This document shows, piece by piece, positions 24,239 through 32,019 of a stretch of DNA of 64,000 nt. Numbering within the stretch: position 1 is the first letter of the stretch; each line of letters begins with the position of its first letter. The stretch covers positions 62,001 through 126,000 of the forward strand of contig NZ_PVNL01000013.1 of the NCBI RefSeq assembly GCF_002994635.1, in the 5' to 3' direction. Source of the stretch: Enhygromyxa salina. GTDB taxonomy: Bacteria > Myxococcota_A > Polyangia > Nannocystales > Nannocystaceae. The position numbers and the translations under genes were made by a program. The notes under the pieces are model-generated. The model was not told the DNA's origin. It did not search any database and worked only from the letters and a program-made list of their open reading frames with translations.

Positions 24239-26467
24239 ATGTCAACCACACTGCCTTTTTCTCGTATTCGCGCTCGTGGGGCAGGTCTGACGGCCGCGCT
24301 GGTCGTCGCAATTACAGTCGCGACACCGGTCCACGCCGGCTACGGGTTCGACACCGACGAGAGCGACTACCAAGATCTCGTGTTGGCCACCCCGATCGCG
24401 CTCGCGGGCCGCGTCATCGACACCGAGGGCATGCCGATCATGGGCGCGCAGCTGCGCCTGATCGGCTGGGGTGACAGCCTGACCAACGACGGCGAGGCTG
24501 CGATGGCGTGGCAAGCGGGTGACTTCGAGCTCACCGGGCTCGCCCGCCGCAACGTCCTGCTCGAGGTCAGCATGGACGGCTACTACACGGAGGTCTTGCC
24601 GGTCTACCTGCAGGTCGAGCTTGGCGAGGACACCGTGGATCTCGGCGACATCGAGCTCGTCGCCGAGCAGTTCGGCCGCGCGCGCCTGACCTTCGGCGGC
24701 GACGCCATGTTCGATCGGCGCATGTTCGACGACGGGGTCCTCCACCTCGACAACCTGGGTGAAGACACCCAGGCGCTGTTTCGCTACATGCAGCCCCTGT
24801 TGCAGGCCGACGACCACACCTCGATCAACCTCGAGACCCCGGTCACCGACGACTTCTCCACACCGCACCCCAACAAGTCCTACGTCTTCGCCGCGTACCC
24901 CGAGAGCGCGGCCGAGCTCCCCGGGGTCGGGATCGACTCGGTCTCGCTGGGCAACAACCATATCTACGACTACCTCGATCTCGGCGTCGCCGACACGCTG
25001 TTTCACCTCGACGCGATCGGCCTGCCCCACTTCGGGGCGGGCATGAACCCCAACGACGCCGCGGCCAGCTTCCTGCGCCCCGACATCAACGGGGTCGAGA
25101 TCTCGCTACAGAGCTTCAGCAACTATATCGGGTACTCGTACGGGGAGGACTATGAGGTCGTGACCCGCGGCGCGCCGCTCAAGGCCGGCGCCCTGCCCTC
25201 GTTCTCCTCCAACCTCGACGCGTTCGTCGACGACGAGGTCGCGGCGGGCCGGTTTGCGATCCCCGTGATCCACGGCGGCAGCGAGTACGCGTGGGAGCAG
25301 ACCTCGGGCAGCCACTACGACTTCGAGCGGGTCGTCGAGCACGGCGCTGGGCTGGTGATCGCGCACCACCCCCACGTCGCGCACGGGGTCTCGATTATCG
25401 ACGCAGGTGACGGCCCCCGGTACGTGTTTGGCTCGCTGGGCAACTTCGTGTTCGACCAAGACGTGTACGAGACCATGCGCTCGTACCTGGCGATCGTCGA
25501 CATCATCGAGGGGCCGAGCGGCCCCGAGGTCGAGCGGGTCCAGCTCGCGCCCTATCGGCTCGACGGCTACGTCCCGCGCCCGCTCGTCGGCGCTGCCCTG
25601 GCCGACATGGGTCGCCACCTCGCGCATCTCTCAACGGCCGAGGCCCCGGTCAGCGGGTTCGACCGCGCGGTGATCTTCGCCGAGGGCGGGCGCCTGGTCG
25701 TCGCCACCGACGAGAGCGAGGTCCAGACCACGGATCTCGTCGACGCCCGCGGGCTCACCGTCGCCGGCGGCTCGACCGGCCCCGTCGCGCTCGATCCCTA
25801 CACCCAGACCGACGCGCTCGCGGCCCTGTCGAGCAGCGCGCCCGCCACCTGTGAGCTCGGCCGCGACCTGCTCGGGATCGGCGACTTCGAAGATCCTGAC
25901 GTCGACGACGCCTACCTCGAGGGTGATCTGTGGGTCCAGTCCAGCGCCCGCTACGTGCAGGGCAGCGAGACCCGCAGCGGCGACGGTGCGGCGGTGCTGC
26001 TGCGCAAGTCCAGCTACAACGACCGCACCAGCTTGTGGATGGGTAACAGGCTCGAGGTCGCGGGCAACCGCCCCGTCACGATCACCGGCTGGCACATGGG
26101 TGAGAACGCCGGCAAGTTCGAGGTCTCGGTCCGCTGGCTCAGCTCCGCTGGCAACACCGTCTCGCAGTCCACCAAGTTCACCAACCTCGCCTCCAACTAC
26201 GGCTGGTCGCAATTCACGATCGACGTGACCCCGCCCAACAACGCGGACTCGCTGATGGTCTACTTTCGCCACTATCCGCCGAACAGCGGCGGCGACGGCC
26301 AGGTGTTCCTCGACGACGTCAGCTTCATCGAGTGGGATCCCAACACCGTCGCGGTCAACGCCCAGGCCGCCAGCCTGGCGACCCCGAACGCGTGGGACTT
26401 CGTGCGCTGTAGCGCCAGCAACGGCCCGCTCAGCCTCAACCTGACCCACCGGGTCTACGAGCGCTAG
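24239..26467 (+). CDS. Exported CapA-like metallophosphatase-fold protein with jelly-roll C-terminus
   Basis: I use ATG 24239, which gives a clean signal peptide (GLTAALVVAITVATPVHAG); ATG 24170 and 24215 are longer alternatives. The product is 742 residues. About 45-125 is a carboxypeptidase-regulatory-like beta domain. About 150-430 is the CapA/PGA_cap domain: FGGDAMFDR, INLETPV, SLGNNHIYDY, VIHGGSEYA, AHHPHVAHG and FGSLGNFVFDQ, with metal-ligand Asp/His residues present. About 545-700 is a carbohydrate-binding-like jelly roll (GDFEDPDVDD...FLDDVSFIEWD). CapA relatives act in poly-gamma-glutamate capsule export. No capsule synthesis genes are nearby, so a surface phosphatase or sugar-binding role is as likely. 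Confidence 0.75.
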   Translation: MSTTLPFSRIRARGAGLTAALVVAITVATPVHAGYGFDTDESDYQDLVLATPIALAGRVIDTEGMPIMGAQLRLIGWGDSLTNDGEAAMAWQAGDFELTGLARRNVLLEVSMDGYYTEVLPVYLQVELGEDTVDLGDIELVAEQFGRARLTFGGDAMFDRRMFDDGVLHLDNLGEDTQALFRYMQPLLQADDHTSINLETPVTDDFSTPHPNKSYVFAAYPESAAELPGVGIDSVSLGNNHIYDYLDLGVADTLFHLDAIGLPHFGAGMNPNDAAASFLRPDINGVEISLQSFSNYIGYSYGEDYEVVTRGAPLKAGALPSFSSNLDAFVDDEVAAGRFAIPVIHGGSEYAWEQTSGSHYDFERVVEHGAGLVIAHHPHVAHGVSIIDAGDGPRYVFGSLGNFVFDQDVYETMRSYLAIVDIIEGPSGPEVERVQLAPYRLDGYVPRPLVGAALADMGRHLAHLSTAEAPVSGFDRAVIFAEGGRLVVATDESEVQTTDLVDARGLTVAGGSTGPVALDPYTQTDALAALSSSAPATCELGRDLLGIGDFEDPDVDDAYLEGDLWVQSSARYVQGSETRSGDGAAVLLRKSSYNDRTSLWMGNRLEVAGNRPVTITGWHMGENAGKFEVSVRWLSSAGNTVSQSTKFTNLASNYGWSQFTIDVTPPNNADSLMVYFRHYPPNSGGDGQVFLDDVSFIEWDPNTVAVNAQAASLATPNAWDFVRCSASNGPLSLNLTHRVYER

Positions 26468-26550
26468 CGCCCAACTGACCGCGACTGACGGCAGGTGGAT
26501 TTTTTTCGCCTCGCCGTCATCGCGTGGGTCGTCGGTGGCAACGGGTCCGC

Positions 26551-27531
26551 ATGACCCGGAACGCTCGCCTCCCACGCACCTTCAACGCCCTCATCGCGCT
26601 CGGCTCGATCATCACGCTGTTGTGCGGGCCGCTGCTGGCCTGCGCGCCCGAGGCCGAGACGATCGAGGAGAGCGCTGGTTACGAAACCGACGACGCTGAC
26701 GACGACGAGCTCCGCGCGATGCAGCTGGCCGAGACGATCAGCGCGGATCCACTGTTTGCCAGCCTGCTCGACGCCACCGTGGAGATGACCGCTCAGCGGG
26801 CTGTCGCGCACACGACGTCGAGCGACGAAGATCTGCAGGCCTTCGTGGTCACGGTCGGCCACGTCAACTACTCGGAGCTCATCGAGCTCGACCCGTTTCT
26901 GGAGGCGACCGGTGTCCAGCGCCAGGTCATCGATCAACAGCTGGCGCTGACCCAGCAGTTGATCGCCAAGTACAAGCTCGGCCAGATGGAGCCTGCACAG
27001 CTCGAGAGCGTGTTCACGGCGGCGGCCTCGACCGACGCGAGCCGCTCGCACCTCGAGGGCGCGATCGAGAACGAGCTGCGAGACATCACCGAGCCGCTCG
27101 ACACACAGATCGACGACTGCGAGGCCGAGTGCATCCTCATCTATGGCGTGTCCGCGGCCTCGGCCCTGACCACCTACATCGGGATCCTGGCCGCTGCCGC
27201 CGCGTCGGGCATCTTTGCCCCGGTGATCATCGCGGCGGGGACGGCTTCGTACTTCGTGTCGCTGGCGCTGGCCGAGTCCGCCAAGAATGACTGCATGGCG
27301 GTCTGCAACGGCGAGCAACCCTCGGGCGAAGAGTGTGACAAAGACACCGACTGCAACGGCAACGAATTTTGCTGGAAGGGGGTGATCGGCTTCGGTAAAA
27401 ACGAGTGCCGACCCGAGAAGCCCCAAGGTGACACCTGTGCCCGCCACGGTCAGTGCACGTCGAATTGCTGCAAGCTGCACTTACCGACCAACCTGATCAG
27501 CAAGACCTGTCGCCCCGCGAACGCCTGCTAG
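26551..27531 (+). CDS. Lipoprotein with membrane helix and Dickkopf/colipase-like Cys-rich tail
   Basis: ATG 26551 gives 326 residues with lipobox LLAC after a hydrophobic N-terminus. A helical middle (about 40-175) is followed by a glycine/alanine-rich hydrophobic hairpin (about 195-240, ALTTYIGILAAAAASGIFAP) flanked by Cys pairs (DDCEAEC, NDCMAVC). The C-terminal 70 residues hold ten Cys in the pattern CxxxxxC-C-C-C-C-CC-C-C (CARHGQCTSNCCKL), as in Dickkopf/colipase-fold domains. The role is unknown. It converges with the CHAT gene, with a 4-bp gap between stops. Confidence 0.6.
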   Translation: MTRNARLPRTFNALIALGSIITLLCGPLLACAPEAETIEESAGYETDDADDDELRAMQLAETISADPLFASLLDATVEMTAQRAVAHTTSSDEDLQAFVVTVGHVNYSELIELDPFLEATGVQRQVIDQQLALTQQLIAKYKLGQMEPAQLESVFTAAASTDASRSHLEGAIENELRDITEPLDTQIDDCEAECILIYGVSAASALTTYIGILAAAAASGIFAPVIIAAGTASYFVSLALAESAKNDCMAVCNGEQPSGEECDKDTDCNGNEFCWKGVIGFGKNECRPEKPQGDTCARHGQCTSNCCKLHLPTNLISKTCRPANAC

Positions 27532-27535
27532 ATCG

Positions 27536-30346
27536 CTACGGTACGACCACGCGAAACGCCTGCCAGCCGGGGACGCCCTGACTGCGCAGGCGCAGCTGGG
27601 CGTCGCGGAGGGCGGCGGCGCCATCGAGCTGCCCGTGCGCGCCAGCGGCGTCGGCCGCTCGCTCGTAGAGGGACACGCCGATGTCTCGCGCGAGCGCGTC
27701 GTCGACCTTGCCGTCGGCGGCCAGCACCCAGCTCGCGCCCGCCAGGACAAAGGCGCGTCCAAGGTTCATGCCGCCCGTCAGGGTCTGCTCATTGACGGTC
27801 GCGGTGTCACACCCAGACAGGACCACGGCCGCGGGCACGCGTGGCAGCGCGAGGATGTCGATCACGCTGAGCCGGTCACTGTCGTGCAGGACCAGCGCGG
27901 CCTCCCAGCCGCTCGGCCCGCCGTGGGTGCCATGGCCGGCATAGTGGAGCAGCGCGACGTCGGACATCGCCTCGGCCATGGCCTGGCCCGTGGCCGCCGC
28001 GCCCTGCAGGTGCTCGACGGTCCAGCCGCCGCCGAGCAGGCGGCGCTCGACCTCGCTCGCCTCTGTCTGGGCTTGCGGCAGATCGTTGGAGGGGTTGGCC
28101 ACGACGAGCGCGCGGGCGAGATCGGCCGCCCCGCGACTCGGGTCGGGCCGGGTCGGCAGATCGAGGGCGTAGACGATCGGCGCCGCGTCGAGCAGCACGC
28201 CACCGTCGAACGCGAGCGCGTGAAAGGCCACCCCCCAGCCCGCGCCGGTCGGGATCACGCGAATCTGCTCGGCCGCGTGCAGCCGCGCGGCGTTCGGATC
28301 CAGGACGTGCCGGGCCCACGCGTGATCGTGTTCGTGATCGTGTTCGTGATCGTGGTCGCGATGCCCGAGGACCGGCGGATCGACGACCGGCGTCACGCTG
28401 ACCCCCTGGGCGTCCGCGACGAACACCCACGAGCCGCCGCCACCCGCAGGAAACTGCATGAGCGTGAGCTCGCCGTCGCGGATCGGCGGCAGCGCAGCAC
28501 AGCTCGGTGGTTCACGAGTGTCCGAGACCATGCCCAGCGCTCGATCGAGCAGCGCCATCGCCTCCGCCATTCGATCCGCGCGGCGTCGCTCACGACGCTC
28601 GCGCTCGGGCGCCGAGAACTCCCAGTCCTGGCGGCGCTCGGCCGCGAGGGTGTCACGCGCCGTCATGAAGCCGAACAACAGGGCCTCGCGATCGGTCCGC
28701 TGCTGGGGACTGAGGCTGGCGATCCTGGCCGCGCGATCGATCGTCCGCAGCGTCCGCCCGCGCGCCAGCCGGGCCCGACAGAACGCCTCGTCGATCCGCC
28801 CGGCGCGGATCAGCAGATCGACGAGGCCCTCGGCGCTGGCCCGCCGCCCCGACAAGAACAGCTCCCGACCGGGGTCGACCCCGACGCCGCCGAGGGTGTC
28901 CTCGAGCAGCAGCTCGGCGGCCTCGAGCGCCTCGATCGCGGCGTCGTGCAGGCCGTAGGCCTCGAGCAGACGGGCGTGCCGGACGATCGCAATCCACCGC
29001 ATACCAGGCTCGCCCTCGCCGAGATCCGGGCGGCGCACGAGCGCCGGGATCAGCTCTTCACGGCCGGTGGCGACGCCGATCTGCGCCTCGATCTCGGCGA
29101 CCCAGGGCTGCAGGTACGCGGGCACGGTCACCGCCGCCGCGTCGCGCACCCAGTCCCACGCCTCCTCGGGCTCGTGCTCGGCGAGCGCGACCAGGGCCAG
29201 GTTCACGCGGGCGGCGTTGTAGGGATTCGGACACGCGCCGCCCTCGTCCACGGCGGCCAGCTGCGCCTCCAGGAGCGGGCGCGCTGGATCATGCGGGAGC
29301 TCGGCCTCGGCCAAGAGCAGGTTGATCCAGCCGACGTTCCCGAGCGCGCGGGCGCGATCCTGGCAGCTCACGCTCGGCGCCGCGGCGCTCGCCAGCACGT
29401 CGCGTGCGACCGCCAGCGCCTCGTCACCGCGACCGAGCTCGGCCAACAAGGTCGCCAGCTGTTCGCTCGCGACCAGCGTGATCCGAAACATGCCCAGCCG
29501 CTCGGCCCCGCGCCGGGCGTCCTCGAGCGCCCGCACCGAGCCGCTGAGATCGCCGGTTCGGGCCGCGAGCACGCCCCCGTAGTAGCGGCCCCAGACTCGG
29601 GCTTCGGGAAGGTCCGCACCGGCCGCCTCGAGTGTCTGGGTCCAGCGCTGCGCGTTGGCGAGATCCCCGGCTTGAATGCTGAGGACGGTCGCCGCGGCGG
29701 CACAGTCAGCGAGATCGCGGGTGCGGCCGATCCCGCGCGCGAGCTCGGCTGCCTCCTCCGTGCGACCCAGCGCGAGGCTGCGGTCGACCCCTCCGAGCAG
29801 GCGACGCAGCCGCTGCAGCACCGCGAGCCGCTCGGTGGGCGGCAGCGCGTCGCCAGGCTCGAGCGCCGCGCTCAGCAGCTCGATCGCTCGGGCGGGGTCC
29901 CCCTCGCGACTTAGCTGCTCGGCCTCGGTGACCACGGCCGCGACGCGCTCGCGGACCAAGCGAAGCACAAAGGGATCGGTCCACGCCGGGCTGGCGTCGA
30001 TCTCCACGCGCTCGGCCTGGGGCGCCAGCTGCAGGGACAGCCGCTGTCCGCCGTCGGCCGCCACGCTGGGCGCGTCGACCGGCTCGCCATCGACCGTGAC
30101 CTGGATCCCAGCCTTGGCTTGGATGTCGACCCACACGCTCAGCTCAGCCTCGCGCCCCTGGTCGAGGTGACACGCGCCCGCCTCGATGTGACGGCACCCG
30201 ACGAACTCGATCGTGGGGGTCGGCACGTCGGGGATGACCGGCTGCTCGCGCGAAGCGACCGGCCCCCCGTAGCGATCAGACGAGCGCGGGCAACCGCTCG
30301 CCAGCCAGACGAGGGCCAGCAAGACGAACAGTGCGAGGCGCCTCAC
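27536..30346 (-). CDS. TPR-CHAT lipoprotein (caspase-like protease fold)
   Basis: GTG 30346 overlaps the stop of the upstream gene (GTGA) and gives a lipoprotein of 936 residues (VRRLALFVLLALVWLASGC). About 90-600 is a helical repeat region of TPR type. The C-terminal CHAT domain has LLHYAGHGTHGG with catalytic His805 and VVLSGCDTA with catalytic Cys846, the dyad of the separase/caspase superfamily (clan CD). Just before the CHAT domain is a His/Asp/Glu-rich stretch (residues 662-675). Membrane anchoring of a CHAT protein is unusual. It is the last gene of an operon with an ECF-type sigma factor and a single-TM protein, so its expression is probably set by that sigma factor. Confidence 0.85.
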   Translation of the reverse strand: MRRLALFVLLALVWLASGCPRSSDRYGGPVASREQPVIPDVPTPTIEFVGCRHIEAGACHLDQGREAELSVWVDIQAKAGIQVTVDGEPVDAPSVAADGGQRLSLQLAPQAERVEIDASPAWTDPFVLRLVRERVAAVVTEAEQLSREGDPARAIELLSAALEPGDALPPTERLAVLQRLRRLLGGVDRSLALGRTEEAAELARGIGRTRDLADCAAAATVLSIQAGDLANAQRWTQTLEAAGADLPEARVWGRYYGGVLAARTGDLSGSVRALEDARRGAERLGMFRITLVASEQLATLLAELGRGDEALAVARDVLASAAAPSVSCQDRARALGNVGWINLLLAEAELPHDPARPLLEAQLAAVDEGGACPNPYNAARVNLALVALAEHEPEEAWDWVRDAAAVTVPAYLQPWVAEIEAQIGVATGREELIPALVRRPDLGEGEPGMRWIAIVRHARLLEAYGLHDAAIEALEAAELLLEDTLGGVGVDPGRELFLSGRRASAEGLVDLLIRAGRIDEAFCRARLARGRTLRTIDRAARIASLSPQQRTDREALLFGFMTARDTLAAERRQDWEFSAPERERRERRRADRMAEAMALLDRALGMVSDTREPPSCAALPPIRDGELTLMQFPAGGGGSWVFVADAQGVSVTPVVDPPVLGHRDHDHEHDHEHDHAWARHVLDPNAARLHAAEQIRVIPTGAGWGVAFHALAFDGGVLLDAAPIVYALDLPTRPDPSRGAADLARALVVANPSNDLPQAQTEASEVERRLLGGGWTVEHLQGAAATGQAMAEAMSDVALLHYAGHGTHGGPSGWEAALVLHDSDRLSVIDILALPRVPAAVVLSGCDTATVNEQTLTGGMNLGRAFVLAGASWVLAADGKVDDALARDIGVSLYERAADAAGAHGQLDGAAALRDAQLRLRSQGVPGWQAFRVVVP
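28322..28363 (-). repeat. 12-bp repeats encoding a His/Asp/Glu-rich stretch
   Basis: ATCGTGTTCGTG units repeat about three times and encode HRDHDHEHDHEHDH within the CHAT protein. Such stretches often bind Zn2+, Ni2+ or Ca2+; the repeats also suggest expansion by slippage. Confidence 0.8.
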
Positions 30347-31149
30347 TCGGCGGTGATGATCACCCGAAACTCCACGCGACGCCACGCGCCCGGGCTGCCA
30401 GCCGCCGCCGCCGCTTGGCTGGTCTGCGGGAGCTGGTCGGGCTCGGCGACCAGCAGCTCGAGCGTCCACTCGCCCGGCGTGAGCGCGAGGTGGCTCGCCA
30501 GCTGACCGCGCACGCGGATCGCCCCTTGTGGAGAAGCCTCGACCGCGAGCGTTGGCGCGAACCGAAGCGCGCCGTCGGTCGAGCGACCGAGCAGCGCGGC
30601 AGCGACCGGGGTACCGACTGGCTCGCTCGGCGTGAACACCCAGTCGATCTCGTCGTCCGCCCGCAGCGTCAGCGACGGCGTGCCCGGATCGGCGGGCTGG
30701 TCTGGATCCGAACGCTGGCTGGCCGCCCCGCCCCGCAGCTGGGTGATCTCATAGTCGGGGACCCTCGCCAGCTGCTGGTCCCCCGTGGCGTCTGGACCCC
30801 CCGACACACCCAGCCAGACCAGCGCGACCGCAGCCGCGGCCGAGACCAGCACCGCCACGATCACGGCCACCGAGCGACGCCGCGGCGCCAGCTCGATGAC
30901 CCTGCCCGGAGCGGGTTCCAGGTCGGGTTCCGACGCCACTTCCGGCGCCACTTCCGGCCTGGGGCCCGTGGGCGCGGATCCAGCCGGGCTCGCGTCGAGG
31001 CCCGCGAACATGTCATCCATGGCCGCCAGGATCGTCGCGCGCTCGTCGTCCGAGAGCGGCCGCGAGCGCTCGTCCTCGACGTGCTCTGGCGCCGTGGACA
31101 GATCTTCGCGCTGGTGGCGACCGAGCGCGTGCAGAAGTTCGTCAGTCAT
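30343..31149 (-). CDS. Single-TM anti-sigma-like protein
   Basis: The 268-residue protein has a cytoplasmic N-terminus with an acidic ERATILAAMDDMFAGLD segment, then one membrane helix (about 112-137, VAVIVAVLVSAAAAVALVWL) preceded by RRRS, and a periplasmic beta-rich domain (TLAVEASPQGAIRVRGQLAS). Its start overlaps the sigma-factor gene by 8 bp and its stop overlaps the CHAT gene. By position and topology it should be the membrane partner that controls the sigma factor. No HxxxCxxC zinc anti-sigma motif is present. Confidence 0.65.
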   Translation of the reverse strand: MTDELLHALGRHQREDLSTAPEHVEDERSRPLSDDERATILAAMDDMFAGLDASPAGSAPTGPRPEVAPEVASEPDLEPAPGRVIELAPRRRSVAVIVAVLVSAAAAVALVWLGVSGGPDATGDQQLARVPDYEITQLRGGAASQRSDPDQPADPGTPSLTLRADDEIDWVFTPSEPVGTPVAAALLGRSTDGALRFAPTLAVEASPQGAIRVRGQLASHLALTPGEWTLELLVAEPDQLPQTSQAAAAAGSPGAWRRVEFRVIITAE

Positions 31150-31855
31150 GACTCGTCAGTCCCCTTGTCACCGCCACGCCGGGCGATGACGTGGTTTTCT
31201 CGAGCGCGTAGGCGCGAGCCAGCTTGCGGGTCCGATAGCTCCAGGCGTTCACGGCTCCGCGGGTCATGCCGAGGTTCTCCGCGACCTCGGCCGGATCGCG
31301 CTCGTACACGAACAGCTGGTCGAACAGCTCGAGATCCCGCTCGTTCATGTGCCCGTAGAGGGCATCGAGCACGGCCCCGAGCTCGGCCCGCTGCTCGAGC
31401 AGCACCACCAGCTCGGCGTCGCCCTCGCTGTCCGCGTCCGCTTCGATGGTCTGGGGATCGATCGGCTCGTCCGCCCACGGGTTGCCTTTGTGCTGACCCA
31501 GGATCCGCGCGACCTTCCGCCGCGCGACCAGCCGGACGAAGCTGTCGAGGCTGCGGCCACGCTGTGGATCCCAGCGCCGAAGCTCGTGCCCATCGCGCTC
31601 GAACAGCGAGATGAGCACGTCCTGGACCAGGTCACGCACCTCCTGGCGCGGGTCGCGATGCTGGGCCGACGCGCGGCGGCGCAGCACGAAGCTGACCTCG
31701 CGCTGGATCGTGTCGAGCAGGCGCGCGGCGAGCTCACGCCGCGCAGCCGGGGCCCCAGCCAGCGCCGCCTGGACCAGGCGCTCGTCGTCCGCGGAGCTCG
31801 ACACGAGCGCTTGATACCAAAACCACTTCGCGTCCGCGAGTGGACGATGCGCCAT
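31142..31855 (-). CDS. ECF-type RNA polymerase sigma factor
   Basis: This 237-residue protein has region 2 around residues 65-115 (VRDLVQDVLISLFERDGHEL, GRSLDSFVRLVARRKVARIL) and region 4 around 170-220 (DLELFDQLFVYERDPAEVAE, NLGMTRGAVNAWSYRTRKLA). The DxAEVAxxLGMTxGAVxxWxxRxRKLA helix-turn-helix is typical. ATG 31855 and GTG 31804 are both possible starts. The spacer (about 120-150) is longer than in compact ECFs. ECF genes usually autoregulate; the divergent region 31856-32019 would then also control the subtilase. Confidence 0.85.
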   Translation of the reverse strand: MAHRPLADAKWFWYQALVSSSADDERLVQAALAGAPAARRELAARLLDTIQREVSFVLRRRASAQHRDPRQEVRDLVQDVLISLFERDGHELRRWDPQRGRSLDSFVRLVARRKVARILGQHKGNPWADEPIDPQTIEADADSEGDAELVVLLEQRAELGAVLDALYGHMNERDLELFDQLFVYERDPAEVAENLGMTRGAVNAWSYRTRKLARAYALEKTTSSPGVAVTRGLTSHD

Positions 31856-32019
31856 GCACCATCAGATCGGATATGCTCGGGTTCGCGGCCTCGTCCCTGC
31901 TCGCGGCGACCACATCCGCGGCTCTCTCCAGCCATTGCCGACCGGGCTGGTCGCGATGACGAGAAAACTTCGCTGGCGGTCCGCGTCATTGCCGAGGGCC
32001 TGAAAGACAAGTGATAGAC
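31856..32019. promoter_or_regulatory. Divergent promoter region, sigma operon versus subtilase
   Basis: 164 bp separate the two start codons. GAGAAAACTTCGCTGGCGGT (31960-31979), with GTC a further few bases on, resembles the AAC...GTC pattern of ECF promoters reading toward the subtilase, but it is not decisive. No palindrome stands out. Confidence 0.35.

Noticed and set aside
28320-28365. ATCGTGTTCGTG direct repeats as possible iterons
   Set aside because: They are in frame within the CHAT gene and encode the His-rich stretch; no origin features are nearby.
27635-29914. 759-residue plus-strand frame opposite the TPR-CHAT gene
   Set aside because: Arg/Gln/His-rich shadow with no ribosome site; the opposite strand carries a clear CHAT catalytic dyad.
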